64,000 nt of DNA from Sporosarcina ureae (lineage in GTDB: Bacteria > Bacillota > Bacilli > Bacillales_A > Planococcaceae), in contig NZ_CP015109.1 in the NCBI RefSeq assembly GCF_002082015.1, forward strand, positions 1,743,501 through 1,807,500, written 5' to 3'. Position 1 is the first letter of the stretch. Each line of letters starts with the position of its first letter. Both the position numbers and the translations under genes were made by a program. Of this stretch, positions 18,370 to 28,218 are shown piece after piece. Below the pieces are notes generated by a model. The model did not search any database, was not told the DNA's origin, and saw nothing but the letters and a program-made list of their open reading frames with translations.

Positions 18370-19752
18370 TTAGTTGGTCACTTCTGTTGCTTCTAGTAAA
18401 GAACGGGCTTTATTGGATGTTTCTTTAAATTCTAATGAAGGAACAGAAGCTCCTACTATCCCCGCACCTGCCTGCACATATGCTTTGCCTTCTTTTACAA
18501 GCATTGTACGGATTGTCAATGCGAAGTCGATATTGCCGTTAAGGCCAATATAGCCGATAGCGCCACCGTAAATCCCACGGTGCTGGTCTTCCAGTTCATC
18601 AATTATGTCCATAGCAATCGGTTTAGGGGAACCCGTAACAGTTCCTGCCGGCATTGTCGCCTTCAATGCATCCAGAGCATGTAAGCCTGGAGCAAGGTCA
18701 CCTGTCACTTCGGAAACTAAGTGCATCACATGTTCATAGCGAACTGTTTCCAAATAGTTTGCGACTTCAATCGTTTCGGGACGACAGATTTGTTGCAGTT
18801 CTTTCTGGCTTACCTCCACTAGCATATCGTGTTCTGACAGTTCTTTTGGATCATTGCGTAATTCAATTTCCAGTGCTTCGTCTTCCGCTTGGTTTCGCCC
18901 TCTTCTGCGAGTACCCGCAATTGGATTGGTTAATACTTTATCTCCCGTGACGCGCACAAGACTTTCAGGCGATGTTCCGATGACTATATGATCTTCAAAC
19001 TCCATGTAATACATATACGGAGATGGATTGCGACGACGCAGTTTACGATACAACGCAAACGGATCACCTGCAATATCTGCTTCAAAGCGACGTGACAGAA
19101 CGACTTGTTCCGCCTGTCCGTCTTGAATCGCATCGATAATAATCTGGACACGACGCTCAAATTCTTCCTTGGAAATGGCACAACGATAATCGGAAAGAGA
19201 TACACTGTCTTCTTTATCGACCGAACCATTCACAATCATATCCTCAATGGCATCTAAGTCAGGTGCTTCGTATACCGGATTGATCTCTGTATGCAGCAAC
19301 GTCACTTCGTGCAAATGATGGTCATAGATCACGATGGTATCGTAGATATTGAAGTAGACGTCCGGTAGCTGGAGGTCGTCAGCTGCTCGCTGCTCACCAT
19401 TTCGTGCTGCCCCGTATCCTACATAACCAACCGCACCGCCTGTGAACGGGAAGCCTGCATCTTCTGTAATACGCGGCATGAGACGCTTCAATAACGTATA
19501 GAGGTCTCCTTCATGCGTATAGGTTCTGTTCGTCGAGTAGACGATTTCTTCTACTACACCATCCCGACCTCGATAGGCTTTTTGAGGATTCAGTCCAATG
19601 AATGAATAACGACCTGACCCACCTGCTTGCGAAGAACTCTCTAACAGGAACTTCTGGTTCCCTTTCAATCTTCTAAATATCAATATGGGGGTTAAAGAAT
19701 CTCCTTCAATTTTTCTCGTCGTTACCCGTAAGTTCTTCTGTTCTGTCATCAT
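18370..19752 (-). CDS. trpE: Anthranilate synthase component I
   Basis: TrpE makes anthranilate from chorismate with ammonia supplied by the glutaminase subunit TrpG. The 460-aa protein shows the chorismate-binding blocks IGTSPESLVRV, NPIAGTRRRGRN, ELSEHDMLV and GTVTGSPKP. Four ATGs stand in a row at the start; spacing from GAGGAG favours the third. No trpG is present in the operon. In Bacillus a shared pabA/trpG in the folate operon fills this role, which I infer here. Confidence 0.95.
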   Translation of the reverse strand: MMTEQKNLRVTTRKIEGDSLTPILIFRRLKGNQKFLLESSSQAGGSGRYSFIGLNPQKAYRGRDGVVEEIVYSTNRTYTHEGDLYTLLKRLMPRITEDAGFPFTGGAVGYVGYGAARNGEQRAADDLQLPDVYFNIYDTIVIYDHHLHEVTLLHTEINPVYEAPDLDAIEDMIVNGSVDKEDSVSLSDYRCAISKEEFERRVQIIIDAIQDGQAEQVVLSRRFEADIAGDPFALYRKLRRRNPSPYMYYMEFEDHIVIGTSPESLVRVTGDKVLTNPIAGTRRRGRNQAEDEALEIELRNDPKELSEHDMLVEVSQKELQQICRPETIEVANYLETVRYEHVMHLVSEVTGDLAPGLHALDALKATMPAGTVTGSPKPIAMDIIDELEDQHRGIYGGAIGYIGLNGNIDFALTIRTMLVKEGKAYVQAGAGIVGASVPSLEFKETSNKARSLLEATEVTN

Positions 19753-19802
19753 CATCATTCTCCTCTTCTCTATGGACTGCCGTATAATATGTGTAATTAA
19801 AT

Positions 19803-20133
19803 AGAAAAAGCCCTCTGCAAACAGAGCCAGTTAGCCTGTTGCAGAGGACGATTATAGAACCGCGTTGCCACCTCAAATTGAAGCACCGAAGTACTCCCAC
19901 TTTATGTGTTTTCACACTACCCTTAACGCGGGCAAACGTCTGTTTTTCATCAAAACAGCTGCCATAAGTCCATTCACGAACGCTGTGTATCAGTTTTCAC
20001 CAGCCACTGACTCTCTAGAAAGCACATGTGCTCGCTACTCTTCTTATTCATATCTTTTCGCTATTCTCTTCTCTGCTAAATCTCATCTGCCGGGACGATT
20101 CCGCTATCGAAACCTTCTGTCCATCTAGTTATT
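19803..20133 (-). promoter_or_regulatory. Tryptophan T-box leader
   Basis: The conserved T-box sequence AGGTGGCAACGCGG is at about 19859-19872 on the minus strand. A terminator follows at about 19810-19847 (CCTCTGCA pairing with TGCAGAGG, then TTTTT). The Stem I specifier loop reads GAA-TGG-AC, giving specifier codon UGG (19970-19972), so uncharged tRNA-Trp is sensed. The distal Stem I features AGAGAGTC and GGTGAAAAC are also present. trpEDCFBA is thus controlled by T-box antitermination, not by a TRAP-type leader. Confidence 0.93.
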
Positions 20134-20139
20134 ACACTT

Positions 20140-20168
20140 ATCTTAATATGCTGAATCTTTAATGTCAA
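20140..20168 (-). promoter_or_regulatory. Sigma-A promoter of the trp T-box leader
   Basis: On the minus strand TTGACA (20168-20163), 17-bp spacer, TAAGAT (20145-20140). Transcription would start about 8 bp before the T-box Stem I. Confidence 0.8.
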
Positions 20169-20231
20169 CAACTTCTTACAGGAAAAATGCTATAATTAGC
20201 TTATTGTAACAAGTGCGGGAGGAGAATCTTT

Positions 20232-20936
20232 ATGCGGATTAATAAATTTTTAAGTAGTGCAGGTATTGTATCTAGGCGAGGTGCAGATCAGTGGGTTGCT
20301 GACGGCCGTGTGAAAATTAACGGCCAACTCGCGGAACTTGGCAGTAAAGTCGAATCAGGTGATCAAGTCGAAGTCGACGGCAAGTTAGTTGAACAAGAAG
20401 AAAAGTTAGTGTATATCGCGCTTAATAAACCAGTGGGAATCACTAGTACAACAGAACGCCATATAAAAGGTAACGTGGTGGACTTTGTTAATCATCCATT
20501 GCGAATCTTCCACATTGGACGTTTAGACAAAGATTCTGATGGCTTACTACTATTAACAAACGATGGAGACATCGTTAATGAAATCCTACGGGAAGAATAC
20601 GGTCATGAAAAGGAATACATCGTGACAGTGGATAGCCCCTTAACCGCTTCGTTTATTTCGCAGATGGAAAATGGAGTGAAGATTCTAGATACTGTAACAA
20701 AACCTTGCACAGTGACAAAACTTGGCCCTAAAACTTTCTCTATTATATTGACACAAGGTTTAAATCGTCAAATCCGCAGAATGTGCGCAGCGCTCGGCTA
20801 TCACATACGCCGCTTGCAACGTGTTCGGATACTCACTATTGAATTGGGTGATCTTCCGATTGGCGAATGGCGTGAGCTAACAGATGCAGAGCGTAATACG
20901 TTATTTAAAACACTTGATTACGAACCAAAAAGGTAA
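20232..20936 (+). CDS. rluF: 23S rRNA pseudouridine synthase, RluF type
   Basis: A 234-aa RsuA/RluB/E/F-family enzyme. An S4 RNA-binding domain covers residues 1-60 (MRINKFLSSAGIVSRRGADQ). The catalytic Asp is in IGRLDKDSDGLLLLTNDGD (about residue 99), and the C-terminal motif is QGLNRQIRRMC. The IRRMC...GEWRELTDAE tail closely resembles E. coli RluF, which modifies U2604 of 23S rRNA. Ribosome site GGGAGGAG; -10 TATAAT at 20191-20196. Confidence 0.88.
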   Translation: MRINKFLSSAGIVSRRGADQWVADGRVKINGQLAELGSKVESGDQVEVDGKLVEQEEKLVYIALNKPVGITSTTERHIKGNVVDFVNHPLRIFHIGRLDKDSDGLLLLTNDGDIVNEILREEYGHEKEYIVTVDSPLTASFISQMENGVKILDTVTKPCTVTKLGPKTFSIILTQGLNRQIRRMCAALGYHIRRLQRVRILTIELGDLPIGEWRELTDAERNTLFKTLDYEPKR

Positions 20937-20938
20937 AT

Positions 20939-20976
20939 AGATCATGAAGGCTTTACAAAGCTTTCGTGATCTTTTT
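20939..20976 (+). terminator. Terminator after rluF
   Basis: AGATCATGAAGGCTTT (from 20939) pairs with AAAGCTTTCGTGATCT (to 20972), followed by TTTTT. Confidence 0.85.
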
Positions 20977-21042
20977 TGTTATGTAACACACTCGTATGTC
21001 TAACACCCCTAATAACCTATATATTATTTCTTCAACATCTAG

Positions 21043-21070
21043 TTCAAAACTCTCTTATTCATGTTATAAT
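21043..21070 (+). promoter_or_regulatory. Candidate promoter of the PAS-GGDEF-EAL gene
   Basis: TATAAT (21065-21070) with TTCAAA (21043-21048) 16 bp upstream. A 120-nt AT-rich leader follows with no clear structure. Confidence 0.4.
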
Positions 21071-21193
21071 CAGACAGATTACTATATTCTTCAATCCATT
21101 AGGTGTATTTATATACCTTCATAACTATGACATTTTAAAAGTAAGGACTATTCTACTTTCCCATAACAATTTCTAAAGAAAGGATGTGCCTTT

Positions 21194-23611
21194 ATGCCGT
21201 TACAGGCTCCAAGTATTTCTTCACACTTATCTGCAATACTTGATGAAAAGTTTTGCATATCACTTATTGACTTAAGCGGCCATCTTACCTATGTAAACCA
21301 GAACTTTTGCGAGCTGACAGGTTATGTCGAAGATGAGTTGATAGGTGAAACATGGGGAAAGGTACATAGAGATTTCTCTATTGAAAAGACGCTTTATATA
21401 CTTAAAAAGCATTTCATACATGATACTGTCTATCAAGAGTCTATTCAAATTCACTCTAAGTCTGGATCAGTACACTGGTTGGATATTACCATTGTTCCTA
21501 TTTACGGTACTGCCGGAGACTTAACAGGTTATCTGTCACTCGACATTGATGTAACGGGATCAAAAATGGTCTCAAATGAGTATGCTAAAACACGTATCGA
21601 CTTGCAAAACTTTAAATATGCACTGGATGAATCCGCAGTAGTTGTCATCACTAATCCACAAGGCGTCATTACGTATGTCAATAATCACTTCTGTACTCTT
21701 TCGGAATACTCGCGTCAGGAATTGATTGGCAGAACACATCGGTTAGTCAATTCAGGTACACATCCAAAAAGTTTTTTCGCAGATATGTGGAAAACGATAC
21801 AGTCTGGTCAAGTATGGAGAGGCGTAATCCGTAATAAGGCGAAGTCCGGAAGTTTTTATTGGGTCCATACTACTATTGTTCCGTTTATCGGATCAGACGG
21901 TAAACCATTCCAATACATTTCCATACGGCAAGACGTGACATCTCAGATGGAGGCGGAAAAGTCATTAGAATTGGCATTAAAAAATGACTTTTCTACGACT
22001 GTAAAAAACCTCCAAAATGCTATTTTTAAATATTCTTTAGATGAAAACAATCAAATTCATATTACATTACTAGAAGGAAAAGTTGCTGAACAGCTGGGAG
22101 TCACTGTGGAAACACTAAATCAGCTCGCTTCGAATAAAAGCTTCACTTTGTCTACATATAAGCGTCAGCTTCTCGGAGCTTTACTTGGTCGTGTAGGGCA
22201 GTTCGAAATTGATTATCAATCAAGAACTTTTCTAGTTTACCTCTCTCCTATTTTTGAAGATGAGAATGTAGTCGAAGTTGTCGGCACCGCCAGTGAAATT
22301 ACAGATCGTAAAAAAGCTGAACGTTTAATTGAATATATGGCATTTCACGATCATCTTACTGGATTGCCAAACAGAAGGTTACTGAAGCAGACAGTAGAAG
22401 ACTTGATTGAGAGTCGTTTAAACAATCGGGAACCTTTCGCACTGCTTTACATGGATTTGGATCGTTTTAAAAACATCAATGATTCCATGGGTCACTATGT
22501 AGGGGATCAATTGCTTAAAGCAGTTGGTGCAAGATTACAGACACTCGTTAGACAAAATGATTTGGTCGGTCGACTTAGCGGTGACGAGTTTCTAATTCTA
22601 TGTTCTTCTACAACGAAACAAGGCGCACAAATGGTCGCCAAACGAATTGTCGATGAAGTATCCAAATCATTCCTCATCGATAACTTGGAAATATTTATTG
22701 CGCCAAGCATCGGAATCAGCATGTTCCCAGACGATGGAGCACAGTATGATACACTCATTCGTAATGCGGATTCTGCTATGTATTTAGCAAAACAATCAGG
22801 TAAAAGCACATATCAATTTTTCACAGAAGAGCTTTATAAAGACTTGATGGAACGAACTTTAATTGAGATGGAATTACGTCAAGTACTTCAAAAAGAGGAA
22901 TTATCATTGCATTACCAGCCACAATTTGAATTTAATACCGGAAATATAATCGGTGTAGAAGCATTGGTGCGTTGGCAACATCCTTCTCGAGGCATGATCC
23001 CACCTGGACAATTCATACCGATAGCAGAAGAAACTGGAATGATACTTGCAATTGGCTTGTGGGTGCTAGAGACTGCTTGCAGACAGGCGAAAGAGTGGCA
23101 AGACTTAGGTCACACTTCACTATTAATGAGCGTCAACGTTTCCTTGCGTCAGTTTAAAAGTATTAGGTTTGTGTCCGATGTCAAAGATACACTTCATAAA
23201 ACCGGACTGCTTCCACACTATTTGAATATCGAAATTACAGAAAGTATGACCTCTGACGTAGACTATTGCCAACACATTTTACAAGAACTCCGTGAGATCG
23301 GCATTAAAATTAGTATTGATGATTTCGGAACAGGCTATTCCTCATTAAGTTATTTAACGAAGTTTCCTCTGACTCACCTTAAAATCGATCAATCTTTCAT
23401 AAGAGAACTACAATCAAATTCCGTTATTGTAAAAGCTATTATTGATTTGGCTAAGAACTTGCACTTACGAGTGATTGCTGAAGGTGTTGAAACATACGAG
23501 CAAGCCGACTTTTTAAAGAAACTTGAATGTGATGAAGCACAAGGTTTCTTGTATTCCAGACCCGTGCCTCCCGATGAGCTTTTACAGTTACTTACTACTA
23601 TAAAATCATAA
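21194..23611 (+). CDS. PAS-PAS-GGDEF-EAL cyclic-di-GMP protein
   Basis: An 805-aa cytosolic signalling protein with no membrane segment. PAS domains lie at about 15-125 and 135-255 ([29 protein letters not shown]), then a linker. GGDEF spans about 375-540, with RLSGDEF in place of the canonical GGDEF (SGDEF variants can be active). EAL spans about 555-800 with intact [35 protein letters not shown] and AEGVET. It may therefore make, break or sense c-di-GMP. PAS input ligand unknown. Monocistronic, with a terminator after it. Confidence 0.92.
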   Translation: MPLQAPSISSHLSAILDEKFCISLIDLSGHLTYVNQNFCELTGYVEDELIGETWGKVHRDFSIEKTLYILKKHFIHDTVYQESIQIHSKSGSVHWLDITIVPIYGTAGDLTGYLSLDIDVTGSKMVSNEYAKTRIDLQNFKYALDESAVVVITNPQGVITYVNNHFCTLSEYSRQELIGRTHRLVNSGTHPKSFFADMWKTIQSGQVWRGVIRNKAKSGSFYWVHTTIVPFIGSDGKPFQYISIRQDVTSQMEAEKSLELALKNDFSTTVKNLQNAIFKYSLDENNQIHITLLEGKVAEQLGVTVETLNQLASNKSFTLSTYKRQLLGALLGRVGQFEIDYQSRTFLVYLSPIFEDENVVEVVGTASEITDRKKAERLIEYMAFHDHLTGLPNRRLLKQTVEDLIESRLNNREPFALLYMDLDRFKNINDSMGHYVGDQLLKAVGARLQTLVRQNDLVGRLSGDEFLILCSSTTKQGAQMVAKRIVDEVSKSFLIDNLEIFIAPSIGISMFPDDGAQYDTLIRNADSAMYLAKQSGKSTYQFFTEELYKDLMERTLIEMELRQVLQKEELSLHYQPQFEFNTGNIIGVEALVRWQHPSRGMIPPGQFIPIAEETGMILAIGLWVLETACRQAKEWQDLGHTSLLMSVNVSLRQFKSIRFVSDVKDTLHKTGLLPHYLNIEITESMTSDVDYCQHILQELREIGIKISIDDFGTGYSSLSYLTKFPLTHLKIDQSFIRELQSNSVIVKAIIDLAKNLHLRVIAEGVETYEQADFLKKLECDEAQGFLYSRPVPPDELLQLLTTIKS

Positions 23612-23615
23612 TAAG

Positions 23616-23646
23616 TAGCCAGCAGATCGATATCTGTTGGCTATTT
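23616..23646 (+). terminator. Terminator-like hairpin after the GGDEF-EAL gene
   Basis: TAGCCAGCAGAT (23616-23627) pairs with ATCTGTTGGCTA (23632-23643); the following T-tract is weak (TTTCT). Confidence 0.55.
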
Positions 23647-23791
23647 CTATTATATAGGGTCGCAACTGAATCGCTTTCTCATGAAGATCATACTAGAAAC
23701 ATTATTCTTCCTATTAATTTTGTGCTATAGTTTTCTTTATATTTCAATTTTTTAGACATACATAGATAACTATTTTCAGGGAGAGATGTGA

Positions 23792-25093
23792 ATGGGCACC
23801 ACTCAAATGCGGTATTCAATTACTGCGTTAGCCGGATTTCAATGGCTATTCTTTATGTTCGCTAATACAGTTGTAATCCCCATTTCGGTCGGTACTGCTT
23901 TTGAACTTGAGCAAATTGAAATCGTTTCAGCCATACAACGCTCATTTATCTATACGGGAATCGCTTGTTTACTTCAAGGAGCGCTTGGGCATCGATTGGC
24001 ATTGATGGAAGGTCAGTCAGGTTTATGGTGGGGCGTTGTACTTAGCTTGGCGGGAACTGCGAGCGCGATGGGCTTAAGTTTAGCTACAGTTGGAGGCAGT
24101 ATTGCGGTAGGCGCCATGATTTCTGGTGTACTGGTTGCTACTCTCGGTATGCTTGGTATGGGTGAAATACTAAAGAAGTGGTTTACACCTACTGTCATGT
24201 TCGTGTTTCTACTATTGTTGGCTAATCAGTTGATTACTATCTTCTTGAAAGGAATGATTGGTCTTAATGACGGAGAATTCATCAGTCTATCGAAGACTGT
24301 ATTTTCATTCGCTCTTGCGGGTCTTACGATTATGGTTCATGTGAAGGGAAAAGGAATCATTAGCAGCTTGAACTTACTCATCGGCATGACGGTCGGATGG
24401 ATTAGTGCTGTGCTGATTTTCCCACAAGTAGCTTCAGAAACGATTAAAACCACACCATTTATCCAATGGTTTCCTTGGGGTGAACCATCACTTGAAATGG
24501 GTATCGTGTTTACAGTGGTCATTACAGGTTTATTGAATACGACGAACACAATTGCTACTCTAAAAGGTGCAGAAGATATATATGAAAAAGAAACGACTAA
24601 AAGCCAGTATAAAACGTCATTCTTTATAACAGGAGGATTGAATGTCGGTGCAGGTGCGCTAGGCCTCGTACCATATGCACCTTACGCCTCATCCATCGGT
24701 TTTCTGCAGTCTAGCGGGATAAAGGACAGAGCTCCTTTCTTTATCGGCTCCTTCTTGTTCATTATCCTTGGACTTGTGCCACCCTTAAGTGCGTTTTTCT
24801 CCACTATCCCTCAAAGCGTCGGAAATACGGTATTATTTGTAGCCTATTTGCAGTTATTCCGGTCTGTCTTGCGCAATGTGGAAGGATTAACTTTCGAACC
24901 TAAAACCATTTACCGAGTCGCATTACCTGCACTTCTTGGGTTATCGATTATGACATTACCAGCCACAGTGTTTTCTTCACTTCCCGAGCTAGTTCAACCT
25001 CTATTATCAAGCGGGTTGCTAGTAGGGATCTTAGCTGCGCTCTTGATGGAATTAATATTTTGGATAGGTCAGCGATTCGGTCATTCCATATGA
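23792..25093 (+). CDS. NCS2 nucleobase permease (YwdJ-like)
   Basis: A 433-aa protein with about 12-14 membrane segments, of the nucleobase:cation symporter-2 family. The region LMEGQSGLWWG (about 70-80) and the LNTTNTIATLKGAED block (about 248-262) correspond to the family's substrate-binding segments. Relatives carry uracil, xanthine or other purines; it most resembles the uncharacterised YwdJ group. Ribosome site GGGAGAG lies before the ATG at 23792. No riboswitch is seen in the leader. Confidence 0.85.
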   Translation: MGTTQMRYSITALAGFQWLFFMFANTVVIPISVGTAFELEQIEIVSAIQRSFIYTGIACLLQGALGHRLALMEGQSGLWWGVVLSLAGTASAMGLSLATVGGSIAVGAMISGVLVATLGMLGMGEILKKWFTPTVMFVFLLLLANQLITIFLKGMIGLNDGEFISLSKTVFSFALAGLTIMVHVKGKGIISSLNLLIGMTVGWISAVLIFPQVASETIKTTPFIQWFPWGEPSLEMGIVFTVVITGLLNTTNTIATLKGAEDIYEKETTKSQYKTSFFITGGLNVGAGALGLVPYAPYASSIGFLQSSGIKDRAPFFIGSFLFIILGLVPPLSAFFSTIPQSVGNTVLFVAYLQLFRSVLRNVEGLTFEPKTIYRVALPALLGLSIMTLPATVFSSLPELVQPLLSSGLLVGILAALLMELIFWIGQRFGHSI

Positions 25094-25101
25094 ATATAAA
25101 T

Positions 25102-25133
25102 ACAGCCCTGATCTATATGATTAGGGCTGTTTG
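25102..25133. terminator. Terminator between the convergent permease and methyltransferase genes
   Basis: ACAGCCCT (25102-25109) pairs with AGGGCTGT (25123-25130) and is followed by TTGT. The stop codon of the minus-strand gene lies inside the hairpin. Confidence 0.7.
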
Positions 25134-25732
25134 TACTTGTAGACTAAAAAACGCTCTGCTTTGTCGTGGATTTGCAAATGTGTAATCGGTATCTCCGCTA
25201 TTTTTTCGAACAATGGGTGATGATGCAAGAAATAGACATATTCATCAGTCGGATAATATAAAATGATTTCCAATGCTCGAGGGCTATTTTCTGCTGACTT
25301 TAGAATCCGCTGAACTACAGATCGAAAAATATCCAAGGAAAATGGATTAAAGAAATAGAACGTCACAGCATCCGCCGGAATGATATAACTCTCCGCTACA
25401 CAGCATTCAAAAGAAATAGATCCAGGTCTCTTGGGAAAGGCTTGCCGATACTCCATTAAGTTGGTCATTGCATTTTGATGTAACACACTATTCATTTCAA
25501 TACCGATCGTGTCTAGGCAAAAAAGATGGTTTACGTAAAAAGGTACTCTTCCTTTCCCGCATCCAAAGTCAACCAAGCTCCCCTCTTTTAGGAGATCATG
25601 TTCAGCAAATAAATAGTCCAGCATCTCGTAAGGTGTCGCTTCATACCGATTATAATGAGATGATTGATGGATCCACTCTCTAACGCCAAGTGTTTTGATA
25701 TGTAGGCGTTTATCCATAGATTGCTCAGACAT
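25121..25732 (-). CDS. Class I SAM-dependent methyltransferase-like protein
   Basis: A 203-aa protein with SAM-binding motif I VDFGCGKGRVPFYV (about residues 54-67), an acidic motif II residue in IGIEMN and a motif IV-like FYFFNPF (about 127-133). The substrate cannot be predicted. The shape recalls small uncharacterised Bacillus methyltransferases. It is followed, with a 50-bp gap, by the convergently ordered end of the upstream GGDEF gene; both are on the minus strand but a terminator separates them. Confidence 0.78.
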   Translation of the reverse strand: MSEQSMDKRLHIKTLGVREWIHQSSHYNRYEATPYEMLDYLFAEHDLLKEGSLVDFGCGKGRVPFYVNHLFCLDTIGIEMNSVLHQNAMTNLMEYRQAFPKRPGSISFECCVAESYIIPADAVTFYFFNPFSLDIFRSVVQRILKSAENSPRALEIILYYPTDEYVYFLHHHPLFEKIAEIPITHLQIHDKAERFLVYKYKQP

Positions 25733-25768
25733 TTTTCCATCCCCCCTTTATGTTATTTTCTACTAGAG

Positions 25769-25799
25769 AAAACCCCGGCATATTACTCATGCCGAGGTT
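25769..25799 (-). terminator. Terminator after the Cache-GGDEF gene
   Basis: AACCTCGGCAT and ATGCCGGGGTT pair on the minus strand around ATTACTC, followed by TTC. The stem overlaps the last codons of the GGDEF gene. Confidence 0.75.
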
Positions 25800-27354
25800 C
25801 ATCAGAAACGACGATGGTCTTATTACGTCCTGTTCGTTTTGCTTCATATAGACTTTGATCGGCTAATTCAATAAGTCGTGCCGGGTGGTTTGCGTGAAGT
25901 GGATAAGCAGCAACCCCACATGAAATTGTGATAACTTCGCCGCAAGGACTGACTGTGTCTTCCATTTTTTCACGAAGACGTTCTGCGGTCAAATATGCAG
26001 TCACTTTGTCTGATTTTGGTAATAAGATGACGAATTCCTCTCCGCCATAGCGGCAACATATATCCTGTTTGCGAACAATTCGTTGCATCCAATCTGCTAA
26101 GTAGATCAACACTTCATCGCCGACTGCGTGACCGTAGCGATCATTGACACGTTTAAACTTGTCTATATCAAAAATAATTAGAGCGAATGGCGTTCCATCG
26201 TCCACCCATTGCTTCATGTAACGATCCATTATTCTGCGATTTGTTAACTTCGTCAACGGATCGGTCGTTGATTGGTGAATGAAGTAGTTCATCTCATTTT
26301 TAAAGTAGTCCAAGCTATGCAACATAGCTCCTTTTAATTGTTTTGCTTCATAGTACCAATCAGAGATGGCTTCCATTTTCTCTTTTTGATCAGACTCTAC
26401 ACTGCTCTCCGTATAGTATGCCAACTTTTGAAGTGGTAGAGCAATTTTTCTTGACAGATATCTAACCAAGAAGAACGAAAGAAGCAGTAACGGCAGAGAC
26501 TTTACTGCCATCTCTAGTACCATTTCTTTTGCCGGAGCAACTGAAGTATCTAATCGTCTTTGTACTACAATTCCCCATTCAGCAATGGGTACATAAGCAT
26601 ATCCCGCTAACATAGGTATTCCCTTTGTGTTAATTAGCTGTTTATGGCCACTTTCCCCTCTCATTACTTTTTGAACCACCGGGTTACTCGTGACATCCTC
26701 TTTCAGACGTTCTTTTTCTTGATGGTAAATTAGTTTCCCTACATAGTCTACTACGTAAACATACGAACCATTTTCATAGAAGTGGTTCCCTAAGAGTTTC
26801 TCCAATATGTTAGGTTGATCGAGATAGATAGCTCCTCCTAAAAATCCTTTATACTCACCGTCTTCAATAAGCGGAACACTAATAAATATAATGGGTTCTC
26901 CTTCAATTCCAACGTAAGGGTGAGAAATTATCTCCCTCTTTTCATTAATAGCTTGCATTGCCCCAATCGATGTCAACTTTTCACCAAGCAACTCCAGGCT
27001 CGGAGAAGATGCGCCTAGTATGACACCTTCTTCAGAGGCCACTGCAACGGAATCAAATGTATTCGTTTCTGTTCTAATCCGCTCAGCTAATGCATTCATT
27101 TGCGTTTGTGAAGAAGGGTCATCAAGGATAGATAGGACTACTTTCGCATTAACTTCTAATGTGTTTAATATTTCCCGTAAATACGTATCTGTAGTGGACG
27201 TCAATTTTTGTACATATGCGTAGTTAGCTTCTAGAGTGGTATTTATTAACGTTTGTTTGTGCACTTGATATGCTACCGTAGTACTCGTTAGAAAGGTCAA
27301 CAAAATTGCTAGTATCGCTACGACTTGAATTAATTTTCTCAAGGACCATCTCAT
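25783..27354 (-). CDS. Membrane diguanylate cyclase (Cache sensor plus GGDEF)
   Basis: A 523-aa protein with TM1 at about 8-28, an extracellular dCache-type sensor (30-275), TM2 at about 280-300 and a cytosolic GGDEF domain (355-515). The active site reads CRYGGEEFVILLP, a functional GGEEF signature, with DIDKFKRVNDRYGHAVGD upstream. The inhibitory RxxD site is not obvious. It probably makes c-di-GMP in response to a small extracellular ligand. No degradation domain is attached. Confidence 0.9.
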   Translation of the reverse strand: MRWSLRKLIQVVAILAILLTFLTSTTVAYQVHKQTLINTTLEANYAYVQKLTSTTDTYLREILNTLEVNAKVVLSILDDPSSQTQMNALAERIRTETNTFDSVAVASEEGVILGASSPSLELLGEKLTSIGAMQAINEKREIISHPYVGIEGEPIIFISVPLIEDGEYKGFLGGAIYLDQPNILEKLLGNHFYENGSYVYVVDYVGKLIYHQEKERLKEDVTSNPVVQKVMRGESGHKQLINTKGIPMLAGYAYVPIAEWGIVVQRRLDTSVAPAKEMVLEMAVKSLPLLLLSFFLVRYLSRKIALPLQKLAYYTESSVESDQKEKMEAISDWYYEAKQLKGAMLHSLDYFKNEMNYFIHQSTTDPLTKLTNRRIMDRYMKQWVDDGTPFALIIFDIDKFKRVNDRYGHAVGDEVLIYLADWMQRIVRKQDICCRYGGEEFVILLPKSDKVTAYLTAERLREKMEDTVSPCGEVITISCGVAAYPLHANHPARLIELADQSLYEAKRTGRNKTIVVSDEPRHE

Positions 27355-27492
27355 TTGTTTCCCAATCTCCCTTTCCCTATGGTGCTATCCTCCTATTATA
27401 CCATAGAGCAAAGAAATGTTATGAGATTTTTTCGACTTTTAATACAAAATATCCCAGCACTTTACTTATATCCTCATCTTTACTCACATTTT

Positions 27493-28110
27493 TTAATAGG
27501 AAATTCCCACTCTGTATCCCTTATGACCTTGTTTAGATAATTCATCATATGCAAACGCGGCAGTATCGCCGATAGAAATCTGAGCGCCATCAATCGGTAA
27601 GAAGTCTCTTTCCGTCCGATAATTGCCGACCGCTTCCCCGTCAGGTAAATAAGTTGGGCAGATGATTGTCCAATCTAGACCAGAATCTTGCAACATCGTA
27701 AATACTTTATGGTGCTCCTCTGCTGCAAATGTCAACTTACGATGAGATTCGTTTGATTGGTACCGTAATTTGGACGGTTCTGTTCTACTATTCAATATGC
27801 CTGCCGTTCCAATCGTGACAATTCTTTTGATTCCGTGTTCTTTCATTCCTTTAATAATTACCGGCATCGCTTCTGTTAATGTGGTTGTTTTGTCAGTGCC
27901 AAGCGCACTTACAACTGCATCCGCCCCTACCAATGCCTTCTTTACTGCATTCTGATTTCGAACATCACCAGCTATGATCGTCAGCTTTTCATGGGGCTTG
28001 CACTTCTCGGGTGATCGAACTAATGCCGTAACCTCATTACCGTCAGTTAATGCATGACGGACAATTTCACTACCTGTACGACCTGTTGCTCCAAATATTG
28101 CGATTTTCAT
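27493..28110 (-). CDS. NAD(P)-binding atypical SDR (NmrA/YwnB-like)
   Basis: A 205-aa Rossmann-fold protein with the dinucleotide motif IFGATGRTGSEIV (residues 4-16). A conserved GDVRNQNAV turn, VSALGTDK and a TICPTYLPDG block are seen. It lacks the classic YxxxK pair, as in the atypical SDR5/NmrA group. Members act as NADPH-dependent reductases or redox-sensing regulators; the role here is unknown. It stands alone between two unrelated minus-strand genes. Confidence 0.85.
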   Translation of the reverse strand: MKIAIFGATGRTGSEIVRHALTDGNEVTALVRSPEKCKPHEKLTIIAGDVRNQNAVKKALVGADAVVSALGTDKTTTLTEAMPVIIKGMKEHGIKRIVTIGTAGILNSRTEPSKLRYQSNESHRKLTFAAEEHHKVFTMLQDSGLDWTIICPTYLPDGEAVGNYRTERDFLPIDGAQISIGDTAAFAYDELSKQGHKGYRVGISY

Positions 28111-28218
28111 CTACTACATCTCCTATATTCTATGGTAGAAACTCGTTATGTTTTATGTTCGTTCTATGTCACGCAGACAAGCAATGCACCGCAAACAATA
28201 CGCGATAGCTTTGGGTTG

